From assembly GCA_023460955.1 (NCBI GenBank), contig JAEWOH010000067.1, positions 1 to 20,974 on the forward strand: 20,974 nucleotides of DNA, written 5' to 3'. The translations under genes and the position numbers were made by a program. The notes beneath the pieces are model-generated. The model made no database searches, was not told the origin of the DNA, and was given only the letters and a program-made list of their open reading frames with translations. Below, piece by piece: positions 14,851 through 20,974 of the stretch. Source of the DNA: Bacillota bacterium (GTDB lineage: Bacteria > Bacillota > Clostridia > Acetivibrionales > DSM-1351). Within the stretch, counting starts at the first letter, position 1. Each line of letters starts with the position of its first letter.

Positions 14851-15298
14851 TAGGTGACGCAAGGTGATTTTTCGTATAACGTAAGGGGATTTTTGTAAGT
14901 CTGCATCAACATAAAATATAATCTTTCTTTATTGTTGATTTTCTCATCTGGCAACGCAGAAAAGAATAATACAACGCAACGTCAGTATAGCATATTCCGC
15001 CCCGTTTTTCTATTATAATCTACAATTCACTCAAAACACCCTCAAACGGGGGGAGTACCGTATTTTATTTCTCAAGAAATGATTTGAATAAATTTATTTT
15101 TCAAAGCCCTTGACGGAAATGAAAACCTGTGTTGTAACGATAGCGTATTATCTCATTTTAAAAAGGTCAACGGAAACAAAACTCCGGCTGCTTGGGCTTT
15201 GAATGGCATTGGAATCAAGGAGAAGTCACTGTAGTGGTATCTACACTTTGCAGCCAGGGCCTTACCAGGTCTTTCTGTTTATCAAAATTTGTGAAATA
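14832..15298. other. Gene-free 460-bp gap with palindromes
   Basis: No gene was recognised. Inverted repeats include CCCCGTTT (15000-15007) with AAACGGGG (15044-15051), ATTTCT/AGAAAT around 15066-15079, and the perfect 12-bp palindrome AATAAATTTATT near 15088. On the - strand a TATACT box near 14990 and a TATAAT near 15016 could be -10 boxes. A short frame running through 15192-15431 (+) lacks a ribosome binding site and runs into argS antisense, so it is not called. The region may be the edge of an old insertion. Confidence 0.4.
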
Positions 15299-17071
15299 CT
15301 ACATTCTGTCAGGTACTTCAATTCCGAGTAAATCTAAACAGCTTATTAAAATATCTCTGGCTAGAATAATTAGCTTAATCCATGATAATTGTCTCGAAGA
15401 ATCTTGCTCAGAGATAATTTTATTTTCATAATAAAACCTGTTTAATTCATTAGATAAATCATAGATAAACTGACATATCTTATGCGGTGAATAATCATTA
15501 AAGCTATTTAATATAACCTCATTAAACTGAGTAATTTTTAGCATTAGGTTACGCTCATTTTCGCTACACGGCAATCCTATAGATACATCATCAATTTTAT
15601 ATTCATGGTTCAAAGAGGAAAACTTATTGAGAATAGACTTAATTCTTACTACCGTGTAAATAACATACGGTCCCGTATTTCCCTCGGAGGATGTAAACTT
15701 ATCTACATCAAATATATAGTCCTTTGAAAAGTGGTTAGATAAATCACTATACTTCAGGGCTGCTAAACCAACTTTTTTAGAAATTTCTATTGCTTCTTCC
15801 TGTGGGATTTCTTTATTCTCAATAACTCTTTGATAAACTTTATCACTAGCTTCTTTTATAAGATGCTCCAAACGCATTACTCCACCATCACGAGTTTTAA
15901 AAGGCTTTCCATCTTTACCATTCATAGTCCCAAAACCAAGAAAAGTAAGTGTAGTATTTGGCGAGATAAGGTTTGTTTTCTTTGCACACCTGAACACCTG
16001 CTCAAAATGTAGTTCCTGCCTTTTGTCAACAATATAGATAATTTCATCAGGGTTATATAGTTTCATTCTTTCTATGATTGTAGCCAAATCGGTTGTGCTA
16101 TATAGCGTAGCTCCATCTGATTTTACTAAAATACACGGCGGCACTTCTTTGGTATCGGCAGCCTCTTTGACATCCACTACGAGAGCCCCTTCGCTAAGGT
16201 ATGCATAGCCTTTGTTTTTCATATCTTCTATCATTTTAGGAATATAGGGTTGAGCATCGCTTTCTTTTTTCCATAAATCAAAATAGACATTTAAGTTTTC
16301 ATAGTTCTTTTTTAAATCTTGTATTGAAACGTTAAGAATATGTTGCCATATAGCAACATAGGCACGGTGTCCATTCTGAAACAAGAAGGTTGCTTGCTTG
16401 GCTTCTTCCATAAATTGAGGATTACTTTTAGCACAATTACTTGAAGTGGGATAAATTTCTTCAAGTTCAGATATATTAAAAGGTGCAGCGGCAGGATAAT
16501 CTCCCTCATAATTTGGATCAAAATAGATTAAGTTAGGGTTACGCTTTTTCAACTCTGCGATGATTAAACCTATTTGTAGCCCCCAGTCTCCAAGATGTAC
16601 ATCACCTAACATTTTATATCCTAGAAACTTTCCTACACGTTTGATACTTTCACCGATAATAGCTGATCTTAAATGACCTACATGAAGAGGTTTTGCAACA
16701 TTAGGTCCACCGTAATCAACAATTATGGTTTTGTTATGTCCAATTTCTTCACAGCCAAATTTATCTGCATGAACCATAGCATTTAGGTACCTAATAATAA
16801 AGTGATCATCTACAGTTATGTTAATAAAACCGGGCATTACATATGTTACATCTTTAAAATCAGGATGTTCTTTCAGTAAGTTTGCAATTTCAGAAGCGAT
16901 AGCAATAGGAGCCTTTTTATACTTTTTGGCAGCTGCTAAGGCACCATTACATTGAAACTGACATAAGTCAGGTCTATTAGATAATGTGACCATCCCATAT
17001 TCTGCTGAATAGTTGCATGTTACAAATACGTTCTTAACAACATCTGTAATGAGATCAGATATTTTTTTCAT
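15299..17071 (-). CDS. argS: Arginyl-tRNA synthetase (ArgS)
   Basis: ArgS charges tRNA-Arg with arginine, using ATP. Residues 1-100 form the Arg-specific N-terminal tRNA-recognition domain. The class I HIGH motif appears as HVGH at residues 130-133, within GGPNVAKPLHVGHLRSAIIGE, the ArgS signature. The catalytic domain continues with the FKTRDGGVMRL loop, which stands in for KMSKS as in many ArgS. The C-terminal DALR anticodon domain ends GIEVPDRM. At 590 aa it is close to the usual 550-590. The start is ATG 17071, with GGAGGAG (17082-17076) 4 nt upstream; a longer frame to 17179 runs through the T-box and is rejected. The gene is monocistronic, with its own promoter and T-box leader. Confidence 0.96.
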   Translation of the reverse strand: MKKISDLITDVVKNVFVTCNYSAEYGMVTLSNRPDLCQFQCNGALAAAKKYKKAPIAIASEIANLLKEHPDFKDVTYVMPGFINITVDDHFIIRYLNAMVHADKFGCEEIGHNKTIIVDYGGPNVAKPLHVGHLRSAIIGESIKRVGKFLGYKMLGDVHLGDWGLQIGLIIAELKKRNPNLIYFDPNYEGDYPAAAPFNISELEEIYPTSSNCAKSNPQFMEEAKQATFLFQNGHRAYVAIWQHILNVSIQDLKKNYENLNVYFDLWKKESDAQPYIPKMIEDMKNKGYAYLSEGALVVDVKEAADTKEVPPCILVKSDGATLYSTTDLATIIERMKLYNPDEIIYIVDKRQELHFEQVFRCAKKTNLISPNTTLTFLGFGTMNGKDGKPFKTRDGGVMRLEHLIKEASDKVYQRVIENKEIPQEEAIEISKKVGLAALKYSDLSNHFSKDYIFDVDKFTSSEGNTGPYVIYTVVRIKSILNKFSSLNHEYKIDDVSIGLPCSENERNLMLKITQFNEVILNSFNDYSPHKICQFIYDLSNELNRFYYENKIISEQDSSRQLSWIKLIILARDILISCLDLLGIEVPDRM

Positions 17072-17098
17072 AATACTCCTCCAAACAAAATTACATAA

Positions 17099-17338
17099 TA
17101 AAAAACCGCCTCTTATAAAAATAAGAGACGGACAAATCCCGTGGTACCACTCTAGTTGATTGACTTTCAACCCACTCATAACTTTAACGCAGTCAACGTC
17201 GTACCTTTACTTGAAAGCTCAGGTCGCTTCTCCGAGACCCTTTTCTCCAGATAATTTCTTGTCGGACTTACACTCTATTCCGGCTCGCTGAAAGAAATTT
17301 TATAAGGATACTTTTCTCTTCACAGAATTTAGCTATTT
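17099..17338 (-). promoter_or_regulatory. T-box leader of argS
   Basis: The - strand carries the T-box antiterminator sequence AGAGTGGTACCACGGG at 17153-17138. The terminator directly after pairs CCGTCTCTTAT (17131-17121) with ATAAGAGGCGG (17116-17106), with one U-G pair, followed by TTTTT. Upstream, AATTTCTT and AAGAAATT form part of stem I, enclosing AGCGAGCCGGGAA and GTGTAAGTCCG segments like the conserved distal loops. Just after the 3' side of that stem, an AGA at 17246-17244 is a possible specifier codon for arginine. Uncharged tRNA-Arg would stabilise the antiterminator and allow argS transcription when arginine is scarce. Confidence 0.92.
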
Positions 17339-17343
17339 GAAAC

Positions 17344-17372
17344 ATTATATAAACTATAGTTTTTGGTGTCAA
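17344..17372 (-). promoter_or_regulatory. Consensus sigma-A promoter of argS
   Basis: On the - strand TTGACA (17372-17367) and TATAAT (17349-17344) are separated by exactly 17 nt, matching the full consensus in both boxes and spacing. Transcription should start near 17337, at the head of the T-box leader. Confidence 0.92.
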
Positions 17373-17380
17373 GTTCATAA

Positions 17381-17509
17381 TTATTCTTTAAACATTATAA
17401 ATTTACATTCTTGCGGGAGCAAACAATTGTTTTTTACAAAACATTCTGTATCTGAATACGCCGAAGAAAAATAACATTCTACAAATTTGCAGTTACCACA
17501 ATTGTCTCT
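17381..17509 (-). other. Cysteine-rich reading frame without a start codon
   Basis: Between the hydrolase gene and the argS promoter, the - strand has a frame of about 42 codons bounded by TAA on both sides (17512-17510 and 17383-17381). It reads CGNCKFVECYF, then DTECFVKNNCLLP and QECKFIMFKE, with seven cysteines, several as E-C. There is no ATG, GTG or TTG before the first Cys and no ribosome binding site, so it is not a functional gene as it stands. It may be a fragment of a small Cys-rich protein gene, or chance. Confidence 0.25.
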
Positions 17510-17553
17510 TTAAAGAATGTGAAGTAACCAAACTTCAAACTATGCACGCCTAT

Positions 17554-18510
17554 TCACTTACTCAAATCTTCCATAAACTCTTTAATACGTTTTGATATAT
17601 AGTCAGATTTATAGTAATGTAGATTATGCCCACATTCTAATTTAATCTGTTCACATTTATCCGATTGACGAGCGAAATTATCTTGGGCCTCTACCCAACC
17701 TTTCCAGCCATCGGAACCACCCAAATTAGTTGTAAACATTAAAATTGGAATGTTCGGTGTCCCAACCTTTTTTACTGTTTCTGCGTTCTTATAAACCATT
17801 TTACATTCTTCATAAACATCATCATTTAATGAATTTCTATAAACTAAAAACTTATGTTGCTGAATTTCTTCCTTTGAAAGTCCATCCTCATTTATGTAAC
17901 AAAATGCTGGTATCCTATGCATTCCAAAAAAAGTCATTACTTTCATAAATGTTATTTTTGACATGCTACTGTCGTCTTTTTGATAACTGTCTGGTACTGC
18001 CATATCTAATCCGATAATTGCTTTCACCTCATCAGGGTATGCTTTTGCCCAATAAATCGCCTCTAGCGCTGACATAGAATGAGGCATTAAAACATACGGT
18101 CTACTCACTCCGGCCTTTTGCAAAGCCTCTCTATCTTCCTTTACCATTGTTACCACATCTCTGTCTTTTCCACTAACATCCGAATATCCATATCCGAATT
18201 TTTCAACTACAGCAATCCTGTATTTATCCGATAACTTTGAATATAATACTTTATAATCATAGACAGGAGCTGACACTCCTGAGCCTGATAGCAAAACAAT
18301 GGTAGGAGTTTCTTTCTTCTGCTCTGCCCCTTCAACGTATACATTCATATTAAAACCGTCAACATTAACCAATGTGCCTGCAGTTTTTATATGAATTTTT
18401 TCCTTTAAAAGCATAATATGATGATAAATCGCCATAATACCAAGGGATAAAACAATAATGATAATTAAAACTAAAACTACATTTTTAATTATTTTTAGAT
18501 ACTTGATCAT
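17554..18510 (-). CDS. Alpha/beta hydrolase with N-terminal membrane anchor
   Basis: This 318-aa protein has one N-terminal membrane helix (about residues 10-30, VVLVLIIIIVLSLGIMAIYH) and an extracytoplasmic or membrane-facing alpha/beta hydrolase domain. The oxyanion-side motif LLSGSGVSAPVYDY is at about 70-85, and FGYGYSD follows. The nucleophile elbow PHSMSALEA gives S145, and the likely catalytic histidine is H295 (CGHNLHYY). The acid residue is not certain. The elbow has Pro-His before Ser rather than the usual Gly-x. The substrate is unknown; lipases, esterases and aminopeptidases share this fold. ATG 18510 is preferred over the TTG one codon upstream because GGGGTG (18522-18517) lies 6 nt before it. 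The gene diverges from the isomerase-like gene across a palindromic region. Confidence 0.85.
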   Translation of the reverse strand: MIKYLKIIKNVVLVLIIIIVLSLGIMAIYHHIMLLKEKIHIKTAGTLVNVDGFNMNVYVEGAEQKKETPTIVLLSGSGVSAPVYDYKVLYSKLSDKYRIAVVEKFGYGYSDVSGKDRDVVTMVKEDREALQKAGVSRPYVLMPHSMSALEAIYWAKAYPDEVKAIIGLDMAVPDSYQKDDSSMSKITFMKVMTFFGMHRIPAFCYINEDGLSKEEIQQHKFLVYRNSLNDDVYEECKMVYKNAETVKKVGTPNIPILMFTTNLGGSDGWKGWVEAQDNFARQSDKCEQIKLECGHNLHYYKSDYISKRIKEFMEDLSK

Positions 18511-18574
18511 CAATTACACCCCAACAATAAAAAATTAATGCTTCTTCTTTTATTACAAATATGCAACAATATTA

Positions 18575-18915
18575 AGTTGTTTATGAATTTCCAAGTATTA
18601 ACCTTTTATAAAATCCGGTTTCATACCCTCAGCATAAACATAATTAAGCTTCATCCGACTACTCATATTTTACCATATTTTGTTGAATATTGTTAAGTAA
18701 ATAGATAACATAAAATAAAGCCATGTATTATAGTATCAACAAAGGTACTGAGATATGTGGCTTTATTTTTTTCATTCAACAATATCTATCATAATTACAA
18801 TATCCGATAAAATATGGTAAAATATGAATAATTAGATGAAAGTGTAGTTATGGCTGAGGTTGTGTGAAAACGCATAGAGAAAAGGGACAACCATTAATAC
18901 TTGAAATATACAACT
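18575..18915. repeat. Long imperfect palindrome between divergent genes
   Basis: The two halves of this gap are inverted copies of each other, with gaps and substitutions. Matched landmarks, left with right, are AGTTG (18575-18579) with CAACT (18911-18915); AAGTATTAA (18593-18601) with TTAATACTT (18894-18902); CCTCAGC (18627-18633) with GCTGAGG (18853-18859); and an 18-bp perfect pair at 18664-18681 and 18809-18826 (CATATTTTACCATATTTT). All centre on about 18743-18748. Between the arms lies a hairpin terminator. A MITE-like element or an inverted duplication of a promoter region are the main explanations. Confidence 0.75.
18714..18772. terminator. Hairpin at the palindrome centre, possible bidirectional terminator
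   Basis: AATAAAGCCA (18714-18723) pairs perfectly with TGGCTTTATT (18758-18767). The stem continues inward with G-U pairs (TGTAT with ATATG, AGTATC with GGTACT) to a short loop. Seven T's end at 18772 on the + strand. The - strand copy is followed by TTTATTTTATG, a weaker T tract, so it could end transcripts from both sides. Confidence 0.65.
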
Positions 18916-18980
18916 GTACAATCGTTTAAAATTGTGAACTGAAAAATATTTATATAATCTGTGTAAAGGTGGTGCAACTG

Positions 18981-19862
18981 ATGCAATTAGGTATGTCAAC
19001 CAGCGGCTATGCCCAAGACTGCTCCATAACGGAATGTATGAGGCGCATTAAAAGTGCCGGCTATGACTCAGTTGACTTTGATTTTTATGATTATTCCTCG
19101 CCCGATGGTCCTATGATGCAATCGGATTGGATGTTGTGGATAGAAGGTGTGCGTCGGGTAGTGTTTGACTCCGGTCTGATTGTTGGGCAGACTCATGCCC
19201 AACTCGGGCTTTTTGCTAAACCAAATTTAGAGTATGAACCACCCGCAGAGATTTTCTATCGTAATATCAAAGCTTGTGCCATGTTGGGATGCAGTGAAAT
19301 CGTATTTCACCCTGTTTTTTACTCTGATGTTGTAGAAACCGAAGAATTACATGAAAAGCTAATGGATTATAATGTCCGCTGGTTCAGAGATTTAGCTGAG
19401 TCTGCGAAAGCATCAGGAGTATATATCGATATTGAAAACACATGTGATGGACGTCTGCAAAAATTACACGCACCATTTACAAGAGCTTCCGATATGATGA
19501 ATCTTATAGAAAGAATAGGTGATGAGTCATTTGGAATATGTTTGGATACTGGTCATGCGCACATTATGTCTCAAGATATACCTAACATGATTCGAGTGTT
19601 CGGTAGCCGTTTACGTACTCTTCACTTAAATGATAACCTTGGAAAAATTACACCTGTTCATCCGGATCAGCACTTTTTCCCAGGTACTGGGACTATTAAT
19701 TTCAATGATGTATTTCGCGCATTAAAAGAGATAAATTTTCATGGCATAATTAATCTTGAACCAGGAGATTTTCTTATTCGTTTGCCTGTCTTAGTACGTG
19801 ATGCTGTGATAACTGGTGGTGCTTTGACTGCAAAAGCATATATGAAAGACGCTAAACTTTAG
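18981..19862 (+). CDS. Sugar phosphate isomerase/epimerase-like TIM-barrel protein
   Basis: This 293-aa protein of the xylose-isomerase-like / AP endonuclease 2 TIM-barrel superfamily should bind a divalent metal and isomerise or epimerise a sugar or cyclitol. Expected metal and substrate residues are visible in order: Glu in YIDIENTCDGR, Asp and His in CLDTGHAHI, His in LHLNDN, and Glu in INLEPGDF. The N-terminus LGMSTSGYAQDCSITECMRRI is the usual first strand and helix. The frame allows GTG at 18969, but AAAGGTGG (18965-18972) spans that site and points to ATG 18981, 8 nt downstream. A TATAAT at 18953-18958 is a likely -10 box, with a weak TTGTGA 15 nt before it. The true substrate cannot be told. 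Confidence 0.88.
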   Translation: MQLGMSTSGYAQDCSITECMRRIKSAGYDSVDFDFYDYSSPDGPMMQSDWMLWIEGVRRVVFDSGLIVGQTHAQLGLFAKPNLEYEPPAEIFYRNIKACAMLGCSEIVFHPVFYSDVVETEELHEKLMDYNVRWFRDLAESAKASGVYIDIENTCDGRLQKLHAPFTRASDMMNLIERIGDESFGICLDTGHAHIMSQDIPNMIRVFGSRLRTLHLNDNLGKITPVHPDQHFFPGTGTINFNDVFRALKEINFHGIINLEPGDFLIRLPVLVRDAVITGGALTAKAYMKDAKL

Positions 19863-19989
19863 CCGAAGATTAATGGATGGTATTTTAAATGTTGTAGATA
19901 TATACTCAAAAATCCCAAAAGACAAAACTTATGGTATAAGATAAATTTGATGCGAGTAAACATGACTGAAGATTGAGGGGAAATATAAA

Positions 19990-20055
19990 TTGATTTCGGA
20001 TTTCTTTTTTCTGTTTCTAGTTACTAACTTTTATAAGGGGGTTACTCATGCATAA
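19990..20055 (+). CDS. Possible 21-codon hydrophobic leader peptide
   Basis: A TTG at 19990 preceded by GAGGGG (19975-19980) opens a 21-codon frame, LISDFFFLFLVTNFYKGVTHA. It is mostly hydrophobic, and its stop (20053-20055) overlaps the start of the following HAD gene by 8 nt. This could be a translated leader coupled to the HAD gene, or chance. The rest of the 185-bp gap (19863-20047) shows nothing clear. Confidence 0.2.
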   Translation: MISDFFFLFLVTNFYKGVTHA

Positions 20056-20776
20056 ACCCAAAATGATTATTTTTGATTATGGTCAGACACTAGTTAATGA
20101 AGAACATTTTGATGGGCTGAAAGGAACGGAAGCTGTTTTACGTGAAGCTGCAAGAAATCCAAATAATATTTCTGCTGAGGAAGTACAAAGCTTAGCTAAT
20201 GAGCTGAATAAAGAGATAGGCAGGTATGGAGTAGAACTCGAAAAGCAATCGGTCTTAGAAATCCATCAACACATTTTTCAAAATTATTTATATGAATATT
20301 TTGGTGTAGAGTTAACCAAAACTTCCTCAGAGGTGGAAAGTATTTTTGCTAATGCGGCTTATGGTGCAGAACCTACAAAAAATATTAAGGAGTTCTTGGA
20401 GTTCCTCAATATTTCGGGAATCCGCACAAGTGTATTAAGTAATATATCTTTCAGTGGTGAAATGCTGAGATCATTTATTAATAAGCATATTCCAGCAAAT
20501 AAATTTGAGTTTATAATTGCAAGTAGTGAATACATATTTAGAAAGCCGCATAAACGTATTTTTGAGCTTGCGCTTCGTAAGGCCAGGCTTAATCCTTGCG
20601 ATGTCTGGTATATCGGTGACAATGCTGTATTTGATGTTGATGGTGCAGCGGATAGTGGTATTTTTTCAATTTGGTATAAAGGGGCAATAAACAAGTCAAA
20701 TAAGTATATTCCTAAAAGAAATTGTCTGGATATAAGTGATTGGAATGAACTTATGGAAGTTTTCATTGATATTTAG
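20048..20776 (+). CDS. HAD-superfamily hydrolase-like protein
   Basis: This 242-aa protein has the haloacid-dehalogenase core. Motif I is FDYGQTLV with nucleophile D10. Motif II is VLSNISFSG with the Ser/Thr position. Motif III is FRKPHKRIFELALRKA with the conserved Lys. Motif IV is YIGDNAVFDVDGAADSG, with the acidic metal ligands. The insertion between motifs I and II (about residues 20-100) is a helical type C1 cap. The second Asp of motif I (DxD) is Gly12 here (DYG), so acid/base catalysis by that residue is absent. Phosphatase activity is therefore not assured. GGGGG (20037-20041) lies 6 nt before ATG. The preceding isomerase-like gene, 185 bp upstream on the same strand, suggests a shared sugar-metabolism role (inference). 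Confidence 0.85.
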   Translation: MHKPKMIIFDYGQTLVNEEHFDGLKGTEAVLREAARNPNNISAEEVQSLANELNKEIGRYGVELEKQSVLEIHQHIFQNYLYEYFGVELTKTSSEVESIFANAAYGAEPTKNIKEFLEFLNISGIRTSVLSNISFSGEMLRSFINKHIPANKFEFIIASSEYIFRKPHKRIFELALRKARLNPCDVWYIGDNAVFDVDGAADSGIFSIWYKGAINKSNKYIPKRNCLDISDWNELMEVFIDI

Positions 20777-20876
20777 GAACGTTACAAATATTTCTATCAA
20801 ACTTACCTGTTCTCATGTCATAAGTAGCAAATCCATTTACTTTGTCTATCAATGTAACTGTAGGTTTGTCAAACAT
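20763..20876 (-). other. 37-codon coding-like frame next to the transposase
   Basis: From ATG at 20876 to TGA at 20763 the - strand reads 37 residues (MFDKPTVTLIDKV, then NGFATYDMRTGKFDRNICNV). Its composition looks protein-like, but there is no ribosome binding site. It overlaps the end of the transposase frame and the end of the HAD gene. It may be a gene fragment left at the insertion edge. Confidence 0.2.
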
Positions 20877-20974
20877 GTGTTACACAATTAGTAAAAAAAT
20901 ATTCTAGCGTTTCTTTAGGTGATTTCCAGCCTAATGGACGCATAGGAAACCTGTTATACTTCCAATTGTGTATG
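20869..20974 (-). mobile_element. 3' end of a DDE transposase gene (partial, runs off window)
   Basis: From the window end to TGA at 20871-20869, the - strand encodes IHNWKYNRFPMRPLGWKSP followed by KETLEYFFTNCVTHV. This is the C-terminal signature of rve-type (integrase-core) transposases, in which a N-x-x-R-P...LG.K(S/T)P segment closes the domain. Only about 34 codons are in the window, so the family (IS3, IS30 or IS481 type) is left open. The perfect dyad GTTTG-T-CAAAC at 20864-20874 covers the stop codon and might mark the element end. Confidence 0.7.

Noticed and set aside
15192..15431. 79-codon + strand frame before argS
   Set aside because: Its second half is antisense to argS, it has no good start or ribosome binding site, and its sequence is not protein-like.

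Overview
The window looks like low-GC Firmicute DNA of the Clostridia, most like the cellulolytic Ruminiclostridium/Clostridium group. That placement is an inference from gene content, strong GGAGG-type ribosome binding sites, a glmS ribozyme, a T-box leader and the nadE-cdaA-cdaR-FAD dehydrogenase-glmM-glmS order. No rRNA, tRNA or CRISPR array was seen.

Region 1 (1-10760, all + strand) is a conserved housekeeping block. It holds glutamine-dependent NAD+ synthetase (nadE), a 33-residue membrane miniprotein, the c-di-AMP cyclase cdaA overlapping its regulator cdaR, a COG2509-type FAD dehydrogenase, phosphoglucosamine mutase (glmM) and glucosamine-6-phosphate synthase (glmS). GlmS makes glucosamine-6-phosphate and GlmM isomerises it for UDP-GlcNAc and cell-wall synthesis. 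CdaA, CdaR and GlmM also form the known c-di-AMP control module. glmS has its own promoter and a complete-looking glmS ribozyme, followed by about 290 nt of further structured leader. Short repeat clusters lie before glmM and directly on the glmM stop codon.

Region 2 (10581-11211) has no convincing gene. It is GC-richer than the other intergenic DNA, strongly purine-biased on the + strand in its second half, and carries a series of perfect hairpins.

Region 3 (11212-15300, mostly - strand) is an accessory patch. It contains a TipAS-type MerR regulator with a textbook 19-bp-spacer dyad promoter, a coupled pair of unknown genes (91 and 152 aa), a beheaded four-helix-bundle gene, a Phd/YefM-like antitoxin with no visible toxin, and a MerR regulator with a membrane-anchored zinc ribbon overlapping a four-helix membrane protein.

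Region 4 (15299-17553, - strand) is argS with a consensus promoter and a T-box leader, followed by a cysteine-rich reading frame with no start.

Region 5 (17554-20974) has an alpha/beta hydrolase (-) and a sugar-phosphate isomerase-like TIM-barrel gene (+) diverging from a roughly 475-bp imperfect palindrome. The two start codons lie at equal distances from its centre. A HAD-like hydrolase follows, and the window ends inside a transposase on the - strand.

The items most worth following up are the symmetric divergent intergenic region, the structured region after glmS, the extra structure in the glmS leader, the start-less four-helix-bundle remnant, the two coupled accessory gene pairs and the 33-aa miniprotein.
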